A DNA stretch of 64,000 nt from Embleya hyalina (GTDB taxonomy: Bacteria > Actinomycetota > Actinomycetes > Streptomycetales > Streptomycetaceae), in assembly GCF_003967355.1 (NCBI RefSeq), contig NZ_BIFH01000027.1, positions 1 through 64,000 of the forward strand. The letters run 5' to 3'. The notes under the pieces are model-generated. The model was not told where the DNA came from and did not search any database. It saw nothing but the letters and a program-made list of their open reading frames with translations. Numbering within the stretch: position 1 is the first letter of the stretch; each line of letters opens with the position of its first letter. Of this stretch, positions 17,088-26,095 are shown piece by piece. The position numbers and the translations under genes were made by a program.

Positions 17088-18337
17088 GCGTGCTCCCCGT
17101 CGGTCCCGGTGACCAGCGCCGTGAGCAGTTCCACGGCCTGATCGAAGATGTCGGCGCGCCAGGCCGCGTCGGCGGGCGCTATGCCCTCCTCGGCGACCTT
17201 CGGGTCGAGTGTGCGCATCCCGGGCACGGTCCGGACCAGTTGCTCCAGCGCGGTCGGGTCGGCGCGCAGCGCCTTGGCCGTCCGGGCCAGGTCCGCCACC
17301 AGCGTCGGCACCTCGAACCCGGCGTCGGCCAGGTCGGCGTGCCGGGTCTCCAGGCGGATCTTCTCCAGCCACACCCCGGAGAACTCGGCGGCCAGCGCCC
17401 GGGTCTCGAAGACGAATCGGCGCTCGTCGCGCCACAGCGCCTCGTGCGCGTCGGTGGCACCGGTGATCCGCACCCGGCCGGCGAGGAGGCGGTCGCCGGC
17501 CGCGCCGCGCTGCTCGGCCAGGGCACGCCGGACCAGGTCGAGCACGTCGTCGACCCCGCCGGCGGCCGAGGCGTCGACGTCGAGGCGGGCCCAGCGCACC
17601 ACATCCAGGTCGCGGTGCTCGACGGCGGCCCGGCCGTGGTCGTCGACGGTGATCAGCGTCGCGCCCTTGGGTCCGGTCTCGCGCGCGTGCCGGCCCTGGA
17701 TGTTGCCCGGGAAGACGATCCACGGCTCGCGCGCGTGCACCACCTCGCGCGCGTGCACGTGGCCGAGCGCCCAGTAGTCGTAGCCGCGTGAGACCAGATC
17801 CCCGACGCTGCACGGCGCGTAGGTGGCGTGCCCCTCGGCGCCGGTCAGCGCGGTGTGCAGCAGGCCGACGTTGAACATCCCCCCGCGCGGCGCGGGATAG
17901 GCGAGCGCGAGGTTGTCGGTCACGTCCCGGACCGCGAAGCCCTGACCGTGCACGGCCAACCCCAGGTCCTCGAAGGCGACCGTCTCGGGGCGCGCGGTGG
18001 AGAAGCGGTGCACGTTGGCCGGCAGCCGCAACTCCCGGGTGATCCGACTGTCGGCGTCGTGGTTGCCCGCGACCAGCAGGACGCGGATGCCCGCCTCCTC
18101 CAGGCGGCGCATCTGCACGCCGAAGAACAACCCCGTGTGGTAGTCCTTCCAGTCGCCGTCATAGATGTCGCCGGCGAGCAGCACCGCGTCGACCGCCTCG
18201 GCGAGCGCCAGGTCGACGAGGTTGACCACGGCCCGCCGCGCCGCGCCGCGGATCTGTGCCGCGGGCGCGCCCTCGTAGCCGGAGAGGCCGCGGAGCGGGC
18301 TGTCGATGTGCAGGTCGGCGGCGTGCAACAGCTTCAT
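17084..18337 (-). CDS. SbcD/YhaO-like DNA repair exonuclease
   Basis: This 417-residue calcineurin-like phosphoesterase has all the metal-binding motifs in order: HAADLHIDSP (Asp8, His10), LLAGDIYDGD, VAGNHDAD, then YWALGHVHAREV. A capping and ATPase-binding region follows from about residue 250. It would be the Mn-dependent nuclease subunit of the complex whose ATPase is encoded immediately downstream with a 4-bp overlap. The ATG at 18337 has a GGAGG ribosome-binding site 11 bp upstream and starts directly with the MKLLHAADLH strand, typical of the family. This pair is commonly annotated as metallophosphoesterase plus AAA ATPase in actinomycetes. Confidence 0.9.
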   Translation of the reverse strand: MKLLHAADLHIDSPLRGLSGYEGAPAAQIRGAARRAVVNLVDLALAEAVDAVLLAGDIYDGDWKDYHTGLFFGVQMRRLEEAGIRVLLVAGNHDADSRITRELRLPANVHRFSTARPETVAFEDLGLAVHGQGFAVRDVTDNLALAYPAPRGGMFNVGLLHTALTGAEGHATYAPCSVGDLVSRGYDYWALGHVHAREVVHAREPWIVFPGNIQGRHARETGPKGATLITVDDHGRAAVEHRDLDVVRWARLDVDASAAGGVDDVLDLVRRALAEQRGAAGDRLLAGRVRITGATDAHEALWRDERRFVFETRALAAEFSGVWLEKIRLETRHADLADAGFEVPTLVADLARTAKALRADPTALEQLVRTVPGMRTLDPKVAEEGIAPADAAWRADIFDQAVELLTALVTGTDGEHA

Positions 18338-18531
18338 GAAGCGGGGCGCCTCCGGTCGGCGATCACGGGCAGCCAGGATAGGCACACGGCACCGACACGG
18401 TGGCGGTTTCGACGGGACCCGGCACGGGGTGGGGCTGGCCCCACCCCCGATCGGCCAGGCACCTACCTGGCCGCGCGGCGGCCGTCCGGCCAGGCTGGAG
18501 GAAACGCGCCAAGCCCGTCCGGGAGTTCACC

Positions 18532-18879
18532 GTGACAGCTCGACAGACCGACCGCAGGCACCGGATTCCGACCCCGCTCGTCGCCTGCGCGCTCTGTGCG
18601 GTGGCCGGTGCCGTGTTGTGCCTGGCGGCGGTCCATCGGTCCGGGCTCCCGGCGAATCCGAACCTGATCGGGCTGCTGCGGCAACCGGCGCCACTGACCA
18701 CCCTGGTGTTCGGCCTGTCCGGTCTGCTGGTGGCGCTGCGCGGTCGGACCGGGCGGGGAAAACCGGTTGAATCGACCCCGCCGAAGGCCGCACCCTGGAG
18801 TCTCCGCCACTCGGCGGTGAGTACGAGCGGGCCGCCCCGTCACGGGGAGGGGGCGACCCACTCACCCGGGGCCGGTTAA
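18532..18879 (+). CDS. Small membrane protein, unknown
   Basis: This gene encodes about 115 residues. A short basic N-terminus precedes a hydrophobic helix (about 15-33, VACALCAVAGAVLCLAAV) and a second one (about 50-67, APLTTLVFGLSGLLVAL), followed by a basic, Pro- and Ser-rich cytoplasmic-looking tail. The GTG at 18532 has GGGAG 8 bp upstream. No family is recognised. The tail lies partly over the candidate promoter of the following tRNA gene, so the last third of this frame is less certain. Confidence 0.5.
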   Translation: MTARQTDRRHRIPTPLVACALCAVAGAVLCLAAVHRSGLPANPNLIGLLRQPAPLTTLVFGLSGLLVALRGRTGRGKPVESTPPKAAPWSLRHSAVSTSGPPRHGEGATHSPGAG

Positions 18880-18922
18880 CCCCGGCGCCGCTACTGGTTA
18901 AGATGGGCACGCAACTACGCAC

Positions 18923-18994
18923 GCTCGCGTAGCTCAGCGGGAGAGCGCCTCGTTCACACCGAGGAAGTCACTGGTTCGATCCCAGTCGTGAGCA
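18923..18994 (+). tRNA. tRNA-Val (CAC)
   Basis: The cloverleaf is complete: acceptor GCTCGCG pairs with CGTGAGC with one G-T pair. The D arm is GCTC/GAGC. The anticodon stem CCTCG/CGAGG has loop TTCACAC (anticodon CAC), and the T arm ACTGG/CCAGT has loop TTCGATC. The discriminator is A and CCA is not encoded. A possible promoter lies at 18876-18904 (TTAACC, 17 bp, TAAGAT). Its 3' end is only 4 bp from the stop of the convergent Rpf-LysM gene. Confidence 0.95.
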
Positions 18995-18998
18995 CCGA

Positions 18999-19547
18999 TC
19001 ACTTCGTGATCCCGATCAATCGAGGGCCGCTCCTGCGAGCGGCCTTCGGCACGTTCAGGACCGTACCCGGCACCAGGCGGTCCGGATCCGGGCCGATCAC
19101 GTCCAGGTTCGCCGCGTAGAGCGCCTGCCAGCCGCCGATCACGCCGAGGTCGCGCGCGATCGAGGACAACGTGTCGCCCTCCTTGACCGTGTACCGCGAG
19201 CCGAGCACGCCGATCTGGCGGGCACACTGCGGCCAGGCCTCCCAGCCCTGCACGCTCAGGATCCGCTCGGCGACGGCGATCTGTTCCTCGCGGGTGGCCC
19301 GGTCCGGCCGGTCGGCGTACTCCTGTCCGCCGGCCTCGTCCCACGTGCTCGGCAGGATCTGGAGTCCGCCGTAGTAGCCGTTGCCGGAATCGAGGTTCCA
19401 GCGGCCGCTGCTCTCGCACTCGGCGAGCCGATCCCAGACGTCGTCCGAGACCGCCTCGGCGGGTGCGGCCGGACCCACGACGAGCCCGGCGCCCAGCACA
19501 CCGGCCAGCAGGAGAACCACGGACGATCGGATGATCAGCTTGGCCAT
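18999..19547 (-). CDS. Secreted Rpf-like transglycosylase with LysM domain
   Basis: This 182-residue secreted cell-wall enzyme has a signal peptide (residues 1 to about 32, ending PAEA), then a resuscitation-promoting-factor transglycosylase domain ([31 protein letters not shown], about 38-70), then a C-terminal LysM domain (YTVKEGDTLSSIARDLGV, about 118-165). The catalytic Glu is in the AECESSG motif (Glu43 or the neighbouring conserved acid). Rpf proteins cleave peptidoglycan and promote germination or regrowth. LysM binds glycan strands. It is a compact version of the second Rpf protein at 55367-56104, without the Ser/Thr/Lys linker and without a long leader. Confidence 0.9.
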   Translation of the reverse strand: MAKLIIRSSVVLLLAGVLGAGLVVGPAAPAEAVSDDVWDRLAECESSGRWNLDSGNGYYGGLQILPSTWDEAGGQEYADRPDRATREEQIAVAERILSVQGWEAWPQCARQIGVLGSRYTVKEGDTLSSIARDLGVIGGWQALYAANLDVIGPDPDRLVPGTVLNVPKAARRSGPRLIGITK

Positions 19548-19706
19548 GTCAGCCGACTGTAGGCAGCCCGCGCGCCGATCCGGGGACCCGACCGGGGGCG
19601 GGCCGCGGAATCACCCGGCTGTCGCAACGCCCGCACCACACCGGGCGGTCGGGCCGTCGCGACCGAGGCCGTGCCGAGAACGGCCCGTCGATCCGCCGGA
19701 CCCGGC

Positions 19707-20003
19707 CTACGGCAGGTCCGGCAGCAGGCCGGTGGGGATGTCGATGTCCGAGGGCAACAGCCCGCTCGGCAACACCCCCGAGGGCAGGCCCGGCTGCTTG
19801 GGTCCCTGGGTCGAGGGGGTCTTCTTCGGGTTGTCGTCGTCGCCGTCCCCGCGGCCGATCAGGATGACTGCGGTCACCACGCCCGCCACCAGCACGAGCG
19901 CGATCACCAGCATGATCAACGGGTTGCCGCGGCGACCGCCGCCCTGCGTCGGCGGCGGTCGGTGCGGCTGCTGCGGATACGGCGGCGGTTCGTGGTGCGA
20001 CAC
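19707..20003 (-). CDS. Small Pro-rich single-pass membrane protein
   Basis: This 98-residue protein has a cytoplasmic N-terminus of His, Pro and Gln (about 1-28), one transmembrane helix (PLIMLVIALVLVAGVVTAVILI, about 27-49) and an extracellular tail of Asp, Lys and Pro with repeated LPSG motifs. The GTG at 20003 follows a G-rich ribosome-binding site. The type is common in streptomycetes as hypothetical proteins resembling the N-terminal part of secreted proteins. No function can be assigned. Confidence 0.6.
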   Translation of the reverse strand: MSHHEPPPYPQQPHRPPPTQGGGRRGNPLIMLVIALVLVAGVVTAVILIGRGDGDDDNPKKTPSTQGPKQPGLPSGVLPSGLLPSDIDIPTGLLPDLP

Positions 20004-20211
20004 GGGCTTCGACCCCCAAGGCGACCGGTGCCGGGGGCGAACTGTCCCCGAACATCCATGCTGTCACGATCCGGACGTGCCGGAGCGGGTCCGCCGAAGT
20101 CCGGGCAAAGTGAGCATCGATTCGAGGGGGATCCCCGCTCCGACCACCACCGATGCGCGGGCCGCCGGACGAGCGCACCGCGCCGACCGCCGGCCACGTC
20201 CCGGGCGCGGC

Positions 20212-20787
20212 TCACAGGTCCTTGGTCAGCTCCTCGAACTCCAGGTCGTCGCGCAGCGGCCTGCCGAACCGCTCGTTGCCGTACGGGAACGGGGTGCGCA
20301 CGCCGGTACGGGCGAAGCCGCGCCGCTCGTACCAGGCGATCAACTCCTCGCGCTGGCGGATGACGGTCATCCGCATGCGCTTGGCGTCCCACCGCCGCAC
20401 CGCGACCCGCTCGGCCTCGGCGAGCAGCGCTCGGCCCAGACCGCCGCCCTGGCGACCGGGTCGCACGGCGAACATGCCGAAGTACACGACCGAGTCCGGA
20501 TGCCGCTCCAACTGGCAGCAGCCGAGCAATACGCCGTCCCGCTCGGCGATCCACATCACACTGTCCACGCCCTCGACCACCGCCGCGACGCCGTCCGCGT
20601 CGGTGCGCTGCCCCTCCAGGAGTTCGGCCTCGGTGGTCCAGCCCGCGCGGCTCGTCTCGCCGCGGTAGGCGGATTCGACCAGTTCGAGCAGGGCAGGGAT
20701 ATCCGCCGGTCCGGCCTGCCGGAAGCCGACGGCGACCACCGCGTCGGGGGACTCCTGCGTTCGGGTCGACGCGTCCTGCGGCACCAT
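20212..20787 (-). CDS. GNAT-family N-acetyltransferase
   Basis: This 191-residue acetyltransferase has the acetyl-CoA loop (FAVRPGRQGGGLGRALLAEAE, about 108-128), a preceding strand (VVYFGMFAV) and the C-terminal motif LIAWYERRGFARTGVRTPFPY. Other GNAT enzymes acetylate amines on proteins, antibiotics or small metabolites with acetyl-CoA. The substrate here is unknown. The ATG at 20787 is followed by 15-20 polar residues before the fold begins. It is divergent from the membrane fusion protein gene with 227 bp between them. Confidence 0.85.
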   Translation of the reverse strand: MVPQDASTRTQESPDAVVAVGFRQAGPADIPALLELVESAYRGETSRAGWTTEAELLEGQRTDADGVAAVVEGVDSVMWIAERDGVLLGCCQLERHPDSVVYFGMFAVRPGRQGGGLGRALLAEAERVAVRRWDAKRMRMTVIRQREELIAWYERRGFARTGVRTPFPYGNERFGRPLRDDLEFEELTKDL

Positions 20788-21014
20788 GGTTGTCTCTCGC
20801 CCCTCGTCGATTCGGCAATGTGTTCCATGCCGTCCCCGAGCGTACGGCGTGGGTCCCGCGAGGGGCCCTCCGCTTTCGGTCGCGGTCGGGCGGTGACAAG
20901 GTGTCCGGAAGCCGGCAACCGGATGGCCCCGCCATGAATCGGGGGTCACCGGGCGACGAATCCGGACCAAGCCCGGGAAACGCAGAAATTCCAGGAAAAC
21001 GGGAGAAGCCGTAC

Positions 21015-23171
21015 ATGGTGAGGGCAGGCGTTCGCCGGCTGCTGGACATACGGAGGACCAGGCTCTCCCTGGCCCTGGTGGGTCTGTGGCTGCTCGCCGC
21101 ATGCGTCGCCGTCCGACAGGCCAACGAAGTACTCGACCGACCCGAGGACCGCAGGCTGCCGGACCTGGACGCGTGGCTCGGTCCCGATGGCGTGCTGCAC
21201 CTGCCGGGCTCGCTCTACGACGCCGACGCGCGCGGCACCACCTTCGGGGGCACACCCTTCGCCGGCTGGGTGCTGCGCCCGCTCACCCGGGCCGCGGAGA
21301 ACACGCTGGGCGTCGCCTGGACGGTGGCCACCCTGCTCATCGTGGCCGCGATCGCGGTGGTGGTCGCACAGGCGGTGCCCGGCCTGCGCACCCGCCGCGC
21401 CCGGCTGCTCGCGACGCCGCTGATCATCACCCTGCTCGTGGTGTCCCTGCCGGTGCGCGGAAACCTGTCGCTCGGCCAACTCAGCCTGCTCCCGGTCCTG
21501 CTCGCGCTGCCCGCGATGCTCAGAGCCGCCCCGGGCCGGGTCGCCTCGATCGCGATGGGTGTCGCCGCCGCGCTGCATCCGGCCATGTTGTTGTTCGCCG
21601 TCTATCTGTGGCTGACCGGCAAGCAGCGCGCGGCCGCGAACGCGACGGCCACCTTCCTCGGCTGTACCGCGGTGGCCTGGGTCACCATGCCGCACGACTC
21701 CTTCACGTACTGGGTGCACCACGTCGCCGGCGCGGGCCTGGGCGGCGACGCCGACGCGCTGTCCAACCAGTCGCTGCACGGACTGCTGCTGCGCGTCGGC
21801 CTGTCCGGGCCGCTGGAGATCGCGCTCGTGGTGCTGCTGTCCGCCGCCGTGTTGTGGTTCGGCGTGCCGCGCGCGGTGGCCTACGCCAAGGACGGACAGG
21901 CGCTGCTCGGTGCCGCGCTGGCCGGCTGTGTGATGGTCGCGGTCTCCCCCGTCTCCTGGCAGCACCAGCAGTTGTGGATCCTGCTCGTCGCGGTCGCCCG
22001 GCTCGGCGCCCGGCAGACGGACCGCATGGTGTGGCCGGTCGCGGTCTTCATGATCATGACCTTCGACAGCAAGACGCTGGTCTGGGGCAAGCTGGCCGCC
22101 GTTCGCACGATCGCCGACAACGGGCCGCTGCTGCTCGCGATCGCCTCGGCGTGCGCGGTGCCGTTCATCACCAAGGCGTCGGCCGAGTGGAGCCCGCGGG
22201 CGGTGCCGCAGGGCGTCGCGGAAAAGGGCCGGTTCGCCTGGATCCCGGCGCTGCCGTTCGGCTGGCGTCCGCTGTCCCGGCCGAACCTGCTGCTCGAACT
22301 GCTGATGATCCGGGTCGGCTACCAGGTCTACTCGTTCATCCGGGCGTCGGTGCCGGACCAGCGGCAGGTGGCCGAGGAGCACGGGCAGCAGATCATCGAC
22401 CTGGAGAAGTTCCTGCACGTCGACGTCGAGCGCGGCCTGAACCACTTCGTGGCCGGGATCGGCTGGCTGCAGAGCAGCATGAACTTCTTCTACGAGACGT
22501 TCCACTTCATCGTGCCGCTGACCATCCTGGCCATCCTGTACGTGCGCAAGCCCGCCGCCTATCGCTCGGCGCGCACCGTGCTGAGCGTGGCCACCCTCAC
22601 CGGCCTGGTCGGGTTCTGGCTCTACCCGCTCGCGCCGCCGCGACTGATGCCGGGCTACGACTACATCGACACCGTGCACGGTGTGCAGGACCTGAACAAT
22701 CCGGACTTCGGCGCGCTGACCAAGATCTCCAACCAGTACGCGGCGATGCCCTCGCTGCACGTGGGCTGGTCGTTGTGGTGCGGGTTGATGATCCTGGCCA
22801 TCGCGCCGAAGGGCTGGCGCTGGCTGGGTCTGCTCTACCCGCTGTCCACCACGATCGTCGTGATGGGCACCGCCAACCACTGGATCATGGACGCCGTCGG
22901 CGGCGCCGCGGTGGTCACCCTGGGCTTCGTGGTCCAGTACCTGCTGACCGGCCGCTCCGCCTTCTCGGTCGACCCGGTCGCCGCGCCCGTCGCCGAGCCG
23001 GTCGCCGTCGCGGCGGGGATCGGACCGGGGGTCGGGGTCGCCGACGCGATTAGCACACCGGTGACGGTTGGGGCCGGTGAGTCGGATGTGATCACTCGTT
23101 CGTCGGAGTCAAAGCCGGATGATTCCGATTCGCGGGATGATCCAGACATACAGCCGGTCAGTCGCAAATAG
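21015..23171 (+). CDS. Glycosyltransferase 87 - PAP2 (IPC synthase-like) fusion protein
   Basis: This 718-residue polytopic membrane protein has two parts. The first about 400 residues have many hydrophobic segments and the look of GT87 (DUF2029) polyprenol-phosphate mannosyltransferases. The second part is a PAP2/inositol-phosphorylceramide-synthase-like domain with SLHVGW (about 579-584) and ANHWIMDAVGG (about 619-629), the conserved His-containing catalytic motifs, plus FYETFHFIVPL near 490. The C-terminal 60 residues are disordered. Such fusions are annotated in streptomycetes as bifunctional glycosyltransferase/phosphatase. They likely act on mannosylated or inositol-containing lipids of the envelope. 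The ATG at 21015 has GGGAGAAG upstream. An ATG at 20934 is an alternative. Confidence 0.8.
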   Translation: MVRAGVRRLLDIRRTRLSLALVGLWLLAACVAVRQANEVLDRPEDRRLPDLDAWLGPDGVLHLPGSLYDADARGTTFGGTPFAGWVLRPLTRAAENTLGVAWTVATLLIVAAIAVVVAQAVPGLRTRRARLLATPLIITLLVVSLPVRGNLSLGQLSLLPVLLALPAMLRAAPGRVASIAMGVAAALHPAMLLFAVYLWLTGKQRAAANATATFLGCTAVAWVTMPHDSFTYWVHHVAGAGLGGDADALSNQSLHGLLLRVGLSGPLEIALVVLLSAAVLWFGVPRAVAYAKDGQALLGAALAGCVMVAVSPVSWQHQQLWILLVAVARLGARQTDRMVWPVAVFMIMTFDSKTLVWGKLAAVRTIADNGPLLLAIASACAVPFITKASAEWSPRAVPQGVAEKGRFAWIPALPFGWRPLSRPNLLLELLMIRVGYQVYSFIRASVPDQRQVAEEHGQQIIDLEKFLHVDVERGLNHFVAGIGWLQSSMNFFYETFHFIVPLTILAILYVRKPAAYRSARTVLSVATLTGLVGFWLYPLAPPRLMPGYDYIDTVHGVQDLNNPDFGALTKISNQYAAMPSLHVGWSLWCGLMILAIAPKGWRWLGLLYPLSTTIVVMGTANHWIMDAVGGAAVVTLGFVVQYLLTGRSAFSVDPVAAPVAEPVAVAAGIGPGVGVADAISTPVTVGAGESDVITRSSESKPDDSDSRDDPDIQPVSRK

Positions 23172-23189
23172 TGATGATACGCCTGCTCA

Positions 23190-23209
23190 TTGCCAACACT
23201 TTGCCAACA
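23190..23209 (+). repeat. Direct repeat TTGCCAACA x2, 11 bp apart
   Basis: Two identical 9-base copies (23190-23198 and 23201-23209) are phased one helical turn apart, about 90-110 bp upstream of the secreted-protein start. This is the geometry of tandem sites for OmpR-type regulators, but the sequence does not match a site I can name. Confidence 0.35.
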
Positions 23210-23298
23210 GCGCCCGCATCCCGATCGTGCTTCGAGCGGTAGTCAGTGTGGTCGGCGCCGGAGGGGCCCGACCTCACCGTGACACCACGAGGAGCACC

Positions 23299-23730
23299 AT
23301 GACGCACATCTCGCGCCGCGTAGCCCGGGCCGCCCTGCTGATCGCCGCCGGCGCCGCGCCGATCCTGGGCGCGTCCGCCGCGCACGCGGCGGAACTGCCC
23401 ACCGGTGGCCTCGGCGCGCTGACCCAGCCGGACGTCGGCGGCCTCGCCGACAAGCTCCCCGCGGCCTCCGAGGGCGCGGGCAACGCGGCCGGTGGAACGG
23501 CGTCCAAGACTGTCCCCGCGGCCTCGAAGACCGCAGGTCAGACGGCCGGTACCACCGCGTCGAACGCGAACAGGACGGTCGGCGACGGCGCCGCGGCGGC
23601 CGCTCCCGCCGCCAGCCAGACGGTCGGCCAGGCCGCCCCCGCGGCCGGTCAGCTCGCCGCCGGCGGCGTCCCCGCGGCGCCGTCCCTGCCCGCCGTGCCC
23701 TCCCTCGGCGGACTCCCGATCGGGGGTTGA
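23299..23730 (+). CDS. Secreted Ala/Gly/Pro-rich protein
   Basis: This 143-residue protein has a Sec signal peptide (MTHISRRVARAALLIAAGA, cleavage likely after SAAHA at about 31). A low-complexity mature part of Ala, Gly, Thr and Pro follows, with the repeated dipeptide pattern ASKT/ASQT and GQTAG, ending in several LPSLGG-like turns. No enzymatic domain is visible. The ATG at 23299 has GAGGAG 6 bp upstream. It probably coats or associates with the cell wall. Similar small secreted proteins are common in streptomycetes. A strong hairpin terminator follows 38 bp after the stop. Confidence 0.65.
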   Translation: MTHISRRVARAALLIAAGAAPILGASAAHAAELPTGGLGALTQPDVGGLADKLPAASEGAGNAAGGTASKTVPAASKTAGQTAGTTASNANRTVGDGAAAAAPAASQTVGQAAPAAGQLAAGGVPAAPSLPAVPSLGGLPIGG

Positions 23731-23768
23731 TCGAACCGGTTCTCATTCGGTCGAGAGCCCGGTGAAAC

Positions 23769-23816
23769 CGGCGGGGCCGGTGCGGCGTGTCCATTGATGC
23801 CGCACCGGCCCCGCCG
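23769..23816 (+). terminator. Strong hairpin terminator
   Basis: A perfect 18-bp stem (23769-23786 with 23799-23816) around a 12-base loop lies directly downstream of the secreted-protein gene. It has no T-run, as is usual for actinobacterial terminators. Confidence 0.8.
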
Positions 23817-24015
23817 TATGTCCGAAGCGCGCTTGTCCACCATTGGGATTAGCAAACGATCGGGTATCCCTCCGTGGGATGACGTACCAAAGGGCCATCG
23901 TGCGCATCCAAATTACTTCGTGGGTGTCTACGCTGTTCTGCGAGCGTTACGAAGAGTCGCAATTGTGGACATAGGGACACGGGACTCTTCCACCACCCCA
24001 CAATCGAGGAGCACG

Positions 24016-25980
24016 GTGTCTGCCACGACGCGGGCCGCCGCGAACGGCCACAACAAGAACGGCACCGGCACCCCGGCTGCCGAGCGCGTGCGCGGGATCT
24101 CGGCGGGGGTGCTGATCTGGTACCTGCGGATCGTGGCGGCACTCGACTTCGTGTCGGCCGTCTCGGTGCCGCTGCGCGACCGGGTGCGACACCACGACAC
24201 GGGTGAGTACTACACGCCGTTCCTGGTCACGTCCGGTTTCACGTCGGCCGCGCTGGCCGCGTTCCTGGCCATCATGCTCGCCCGCCGCAAGCGGGCCGCC
24301 TGGGCGTTCACGGCGATCCTGCTCGTCCCGTCCACCGCGGTCTACATCTGGGCGCTGTGGTTCGACGACCTGCGGCAACACCCGTTCAACTGGTTCTCCA
24401 CGATCCTCACGTTCGTGATCTGCGTCGCGCTGCTGTTGAGCTTCGCCGAGTTCGGCGCCAAGGGCGACCGGGGCAACGTGCTCAAGGCCGGTCTGGTGCT
24501 GGCCGGCGGCGCGGTGGTCGGTGTGGTCCTGGGCTCGACGCTGGTCAACGCCACCGACCGGATCGCCGACTCCAGCATGGGCGACCGGATCCTGTACGCG
24601 GTGTTGCGCATCTTCACCCTCGCCCCGGACAGCGACCTGGGCAGCGTCTCGGTGCCGCGCTGGGTCGACATCGTGATCAACGTGGCCGGCGTGATGTTGT
24701 TCCTGCTGGTGCTCTACGTGCTCTTCCGCGCGCCCAAGGGTCGCGAACTGCTCACCCCCGACGACGAGGTGCTGCTGCGCGAGCTGCTCGACAAGCAGGG
24801 CGAGCGGGACTCGCTCGGCTACTTCGCGCTGCGCCGGGACAAGGCGGTGATGTGGTCGCCGAGCGGCAAGGCGGCGGTCGCCTACCGGGTCGTGGGCGGC
24901 GTCTCGCTCGCCTCCGGCGACCCGATCGGCGACCCCGAGGCGTGGCCCGGCGCGATCGACCGCTGGCTCGCCGAGGCCGAGGACCGCGCCTGGGTGCCGG
25001 CCGTGATGGGGGCCAGCGAGGAGGCCGGCACGATCTTCGCCCGGCACGGTCTGGACGCGTTGGAGCTGGGCGACGAGGCCATCGTCGAGGTGTCCGAGTT
25101 CAGCCTGGAGGGCCGCGCGATGCGCGGTGTCCGGCAGGCGTACAACCGGGTCAAGCGCGCCGGGTACACCACCCGGGTGCGCCGCCACGAGGACATCCCC
25201 GAGGGGGAGATGCGCGAACTGCTCGACCTCGCCGACCACTGGCGGGACGGGCAGACCGAACGCGGCTTCTCGATGGCGCTCGGCCGACTCGGCGACCCCG
25301 ACGACGGGCGCTGCCTGATGGTCGAATGCATGGACGACGAGGGACGGCTGCGCGCGGTGCTCAGCTTCGTGCCGTGGGGCGCCAAGGGCGTCTCGCTCGA
25401 CCTGATGCGCCGCGACCGCGAGTCGGACAACGGGCTGATCGAGTTCATGGTGCTCGACGTCATAGAGGGCGCCAAGGCGTACGCCGCGGCGAACGCGAAG
25501 CCCGCCAAGGGCAACAAGGGGAAGGGCAAGCCGGCCGAGCCGGCGGCCGAGGCTCCCGCCGAGGCGTCCCCGCCGATCGACATCGAGCGCATCTCGCTCA
25601 ACTTCGCGATGTTCCGCTCGGTGTTCGAGCGCGGCAACAAGCTCGGCGCCGGGCCGGTGCTGCGACTGTGGCGCGCGGTCCTGGTGTTCTTCTCCCGCTG
25701 GTGGCAGATCGAGTCGCTGTACCGGGCCAACGAGAAGTACCGCCCGATCTGGGAGCCGCGCTACATCTGCTTCCGCAAGGCGAGCGAGCTGCCGCGGATC
25801 GGCATCGCGAGCGCCCGGGCCGAGGGCTTCCTGACCACGCCGACGCTGCCGCAGCTGTTCGGCGCCCGGCACGAGCAGCGGGTGGCCTCGATGACCAAGC
25901 GCAAGGCCGCCGACGCGACGCCGCCGCTGGACGGCTGGACGGCCGAGCAGCGCGAGCCGGCCGAGCACAAGCGGCCCTGA
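24016..25980 (+). CDS. MprF-like DUF2156 protein (phosphatidylglycerol lysyltransferase domain)
   Basis: This 654-residue membrane protein has five or six N-terminal helices (to about residue 245), then a cytoplasmic DUF2156 domain of the MprF/LysX type (tandem GNAT folds). It shows YFALRRDKAVMWSPSGKAAVAYRVVGGVSLASGDPIGD and FSRWWQIESLYRANEKYRPIWEPRYICF, the characteristic C-terminal signature. The family transfers an aminoacyl group from tRNA to phosphatidylglycerol, lowering the negative charge of the membrane. A Lys/Ala/Pro-rich insert at about 495-520 interrupts the second lobe. There is no fused lysyl-tRNA synthetase domain, unlike mycobacterial LysX. The GTG at 24016 with AGGAG upstream is the likely start. 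Confidence 0.85.
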   Translation: MSATTRAAANGHNKNGTGTPAAERVRGISAGVLIWYLRIVAALDFVSAVSVPLRDRVRHHDTGEYYTPFLVTSGFTSAALAAFLAIMLARRKRAAWAFTAILLVPSTAVYIWALWFDDLRQHPFNWFSTILTFVICVALLLSFAEFGAKGDRGNVLKAGLVLAGGAVVGVVLGSTLVNATDRIADSSMGDRILYAVLRIFTLAPDSDLGSVSVPRWVDIVINVAGVMLFLLVLYVLFRAPKGRELLTPDDEVLLRELLDKQGERDSLGYFALRRDKAVMWSPSGKAAVAYRVVGGVSLASGDPIGDPEAWPGAIDRWLAEAEDRAWVPAVMGASEEAGTIFARHGLDALELGDEAIVEVSEFSLEGRAMRGVRQAYNRVKRAGYTTRVRRHEDIPEGEMRELLDLADHWRDGQTERGFSMALGRLGDPDDGRCLMVECMDDEGRLRAVLSFVPWGAKGVSLDLMRRDRESDNGLIEFMVLDVIEGAKAYAAANAKPAKGNKGKGKPAEPAAEAPAEASPPIDIERISLNFAMFRSVFERGNKLGAGPVLRLWRAVLVFFSRWWQIESLYRANEKYRPIWEPRYICFRKASELPRIGIASARAEGFLTTPTLPQLFGARHEQRVASMTKRKAADATPPLDGWTAEQREPAEHKRP

Positions 25981-26007
25981 TCACCCGGTTCGGCCACGCC
26001 GACCACG

Positions 26008-26045
26008 CCGAAGGGCGGCACCCTCGCGGGGGTGCCGCCCTTCGG
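26008..26045. terminator. Bidirectional hairpin terminator
   Basis: A 16-bp perfect stem (26008-26023 with 26030-26045) and a 6-base loop lie between two convergent genes and probably serve both. Confidence 0.85.
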
Positions 26046-26095
26046 TCGTTCGGCTCTTCGGTGTGGTCCGGGCCCTCGGGGTCGTCCGGGTCGGC

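Noticed and set aside
13614-17141. 1175-codon open frame opposite the SbcC-like gene
   Set aside because: It is a GC-driven antisense frame rich in Arg, Gly and His with no domain pattern. The minus-strand ATPase has intact Walker motifs.
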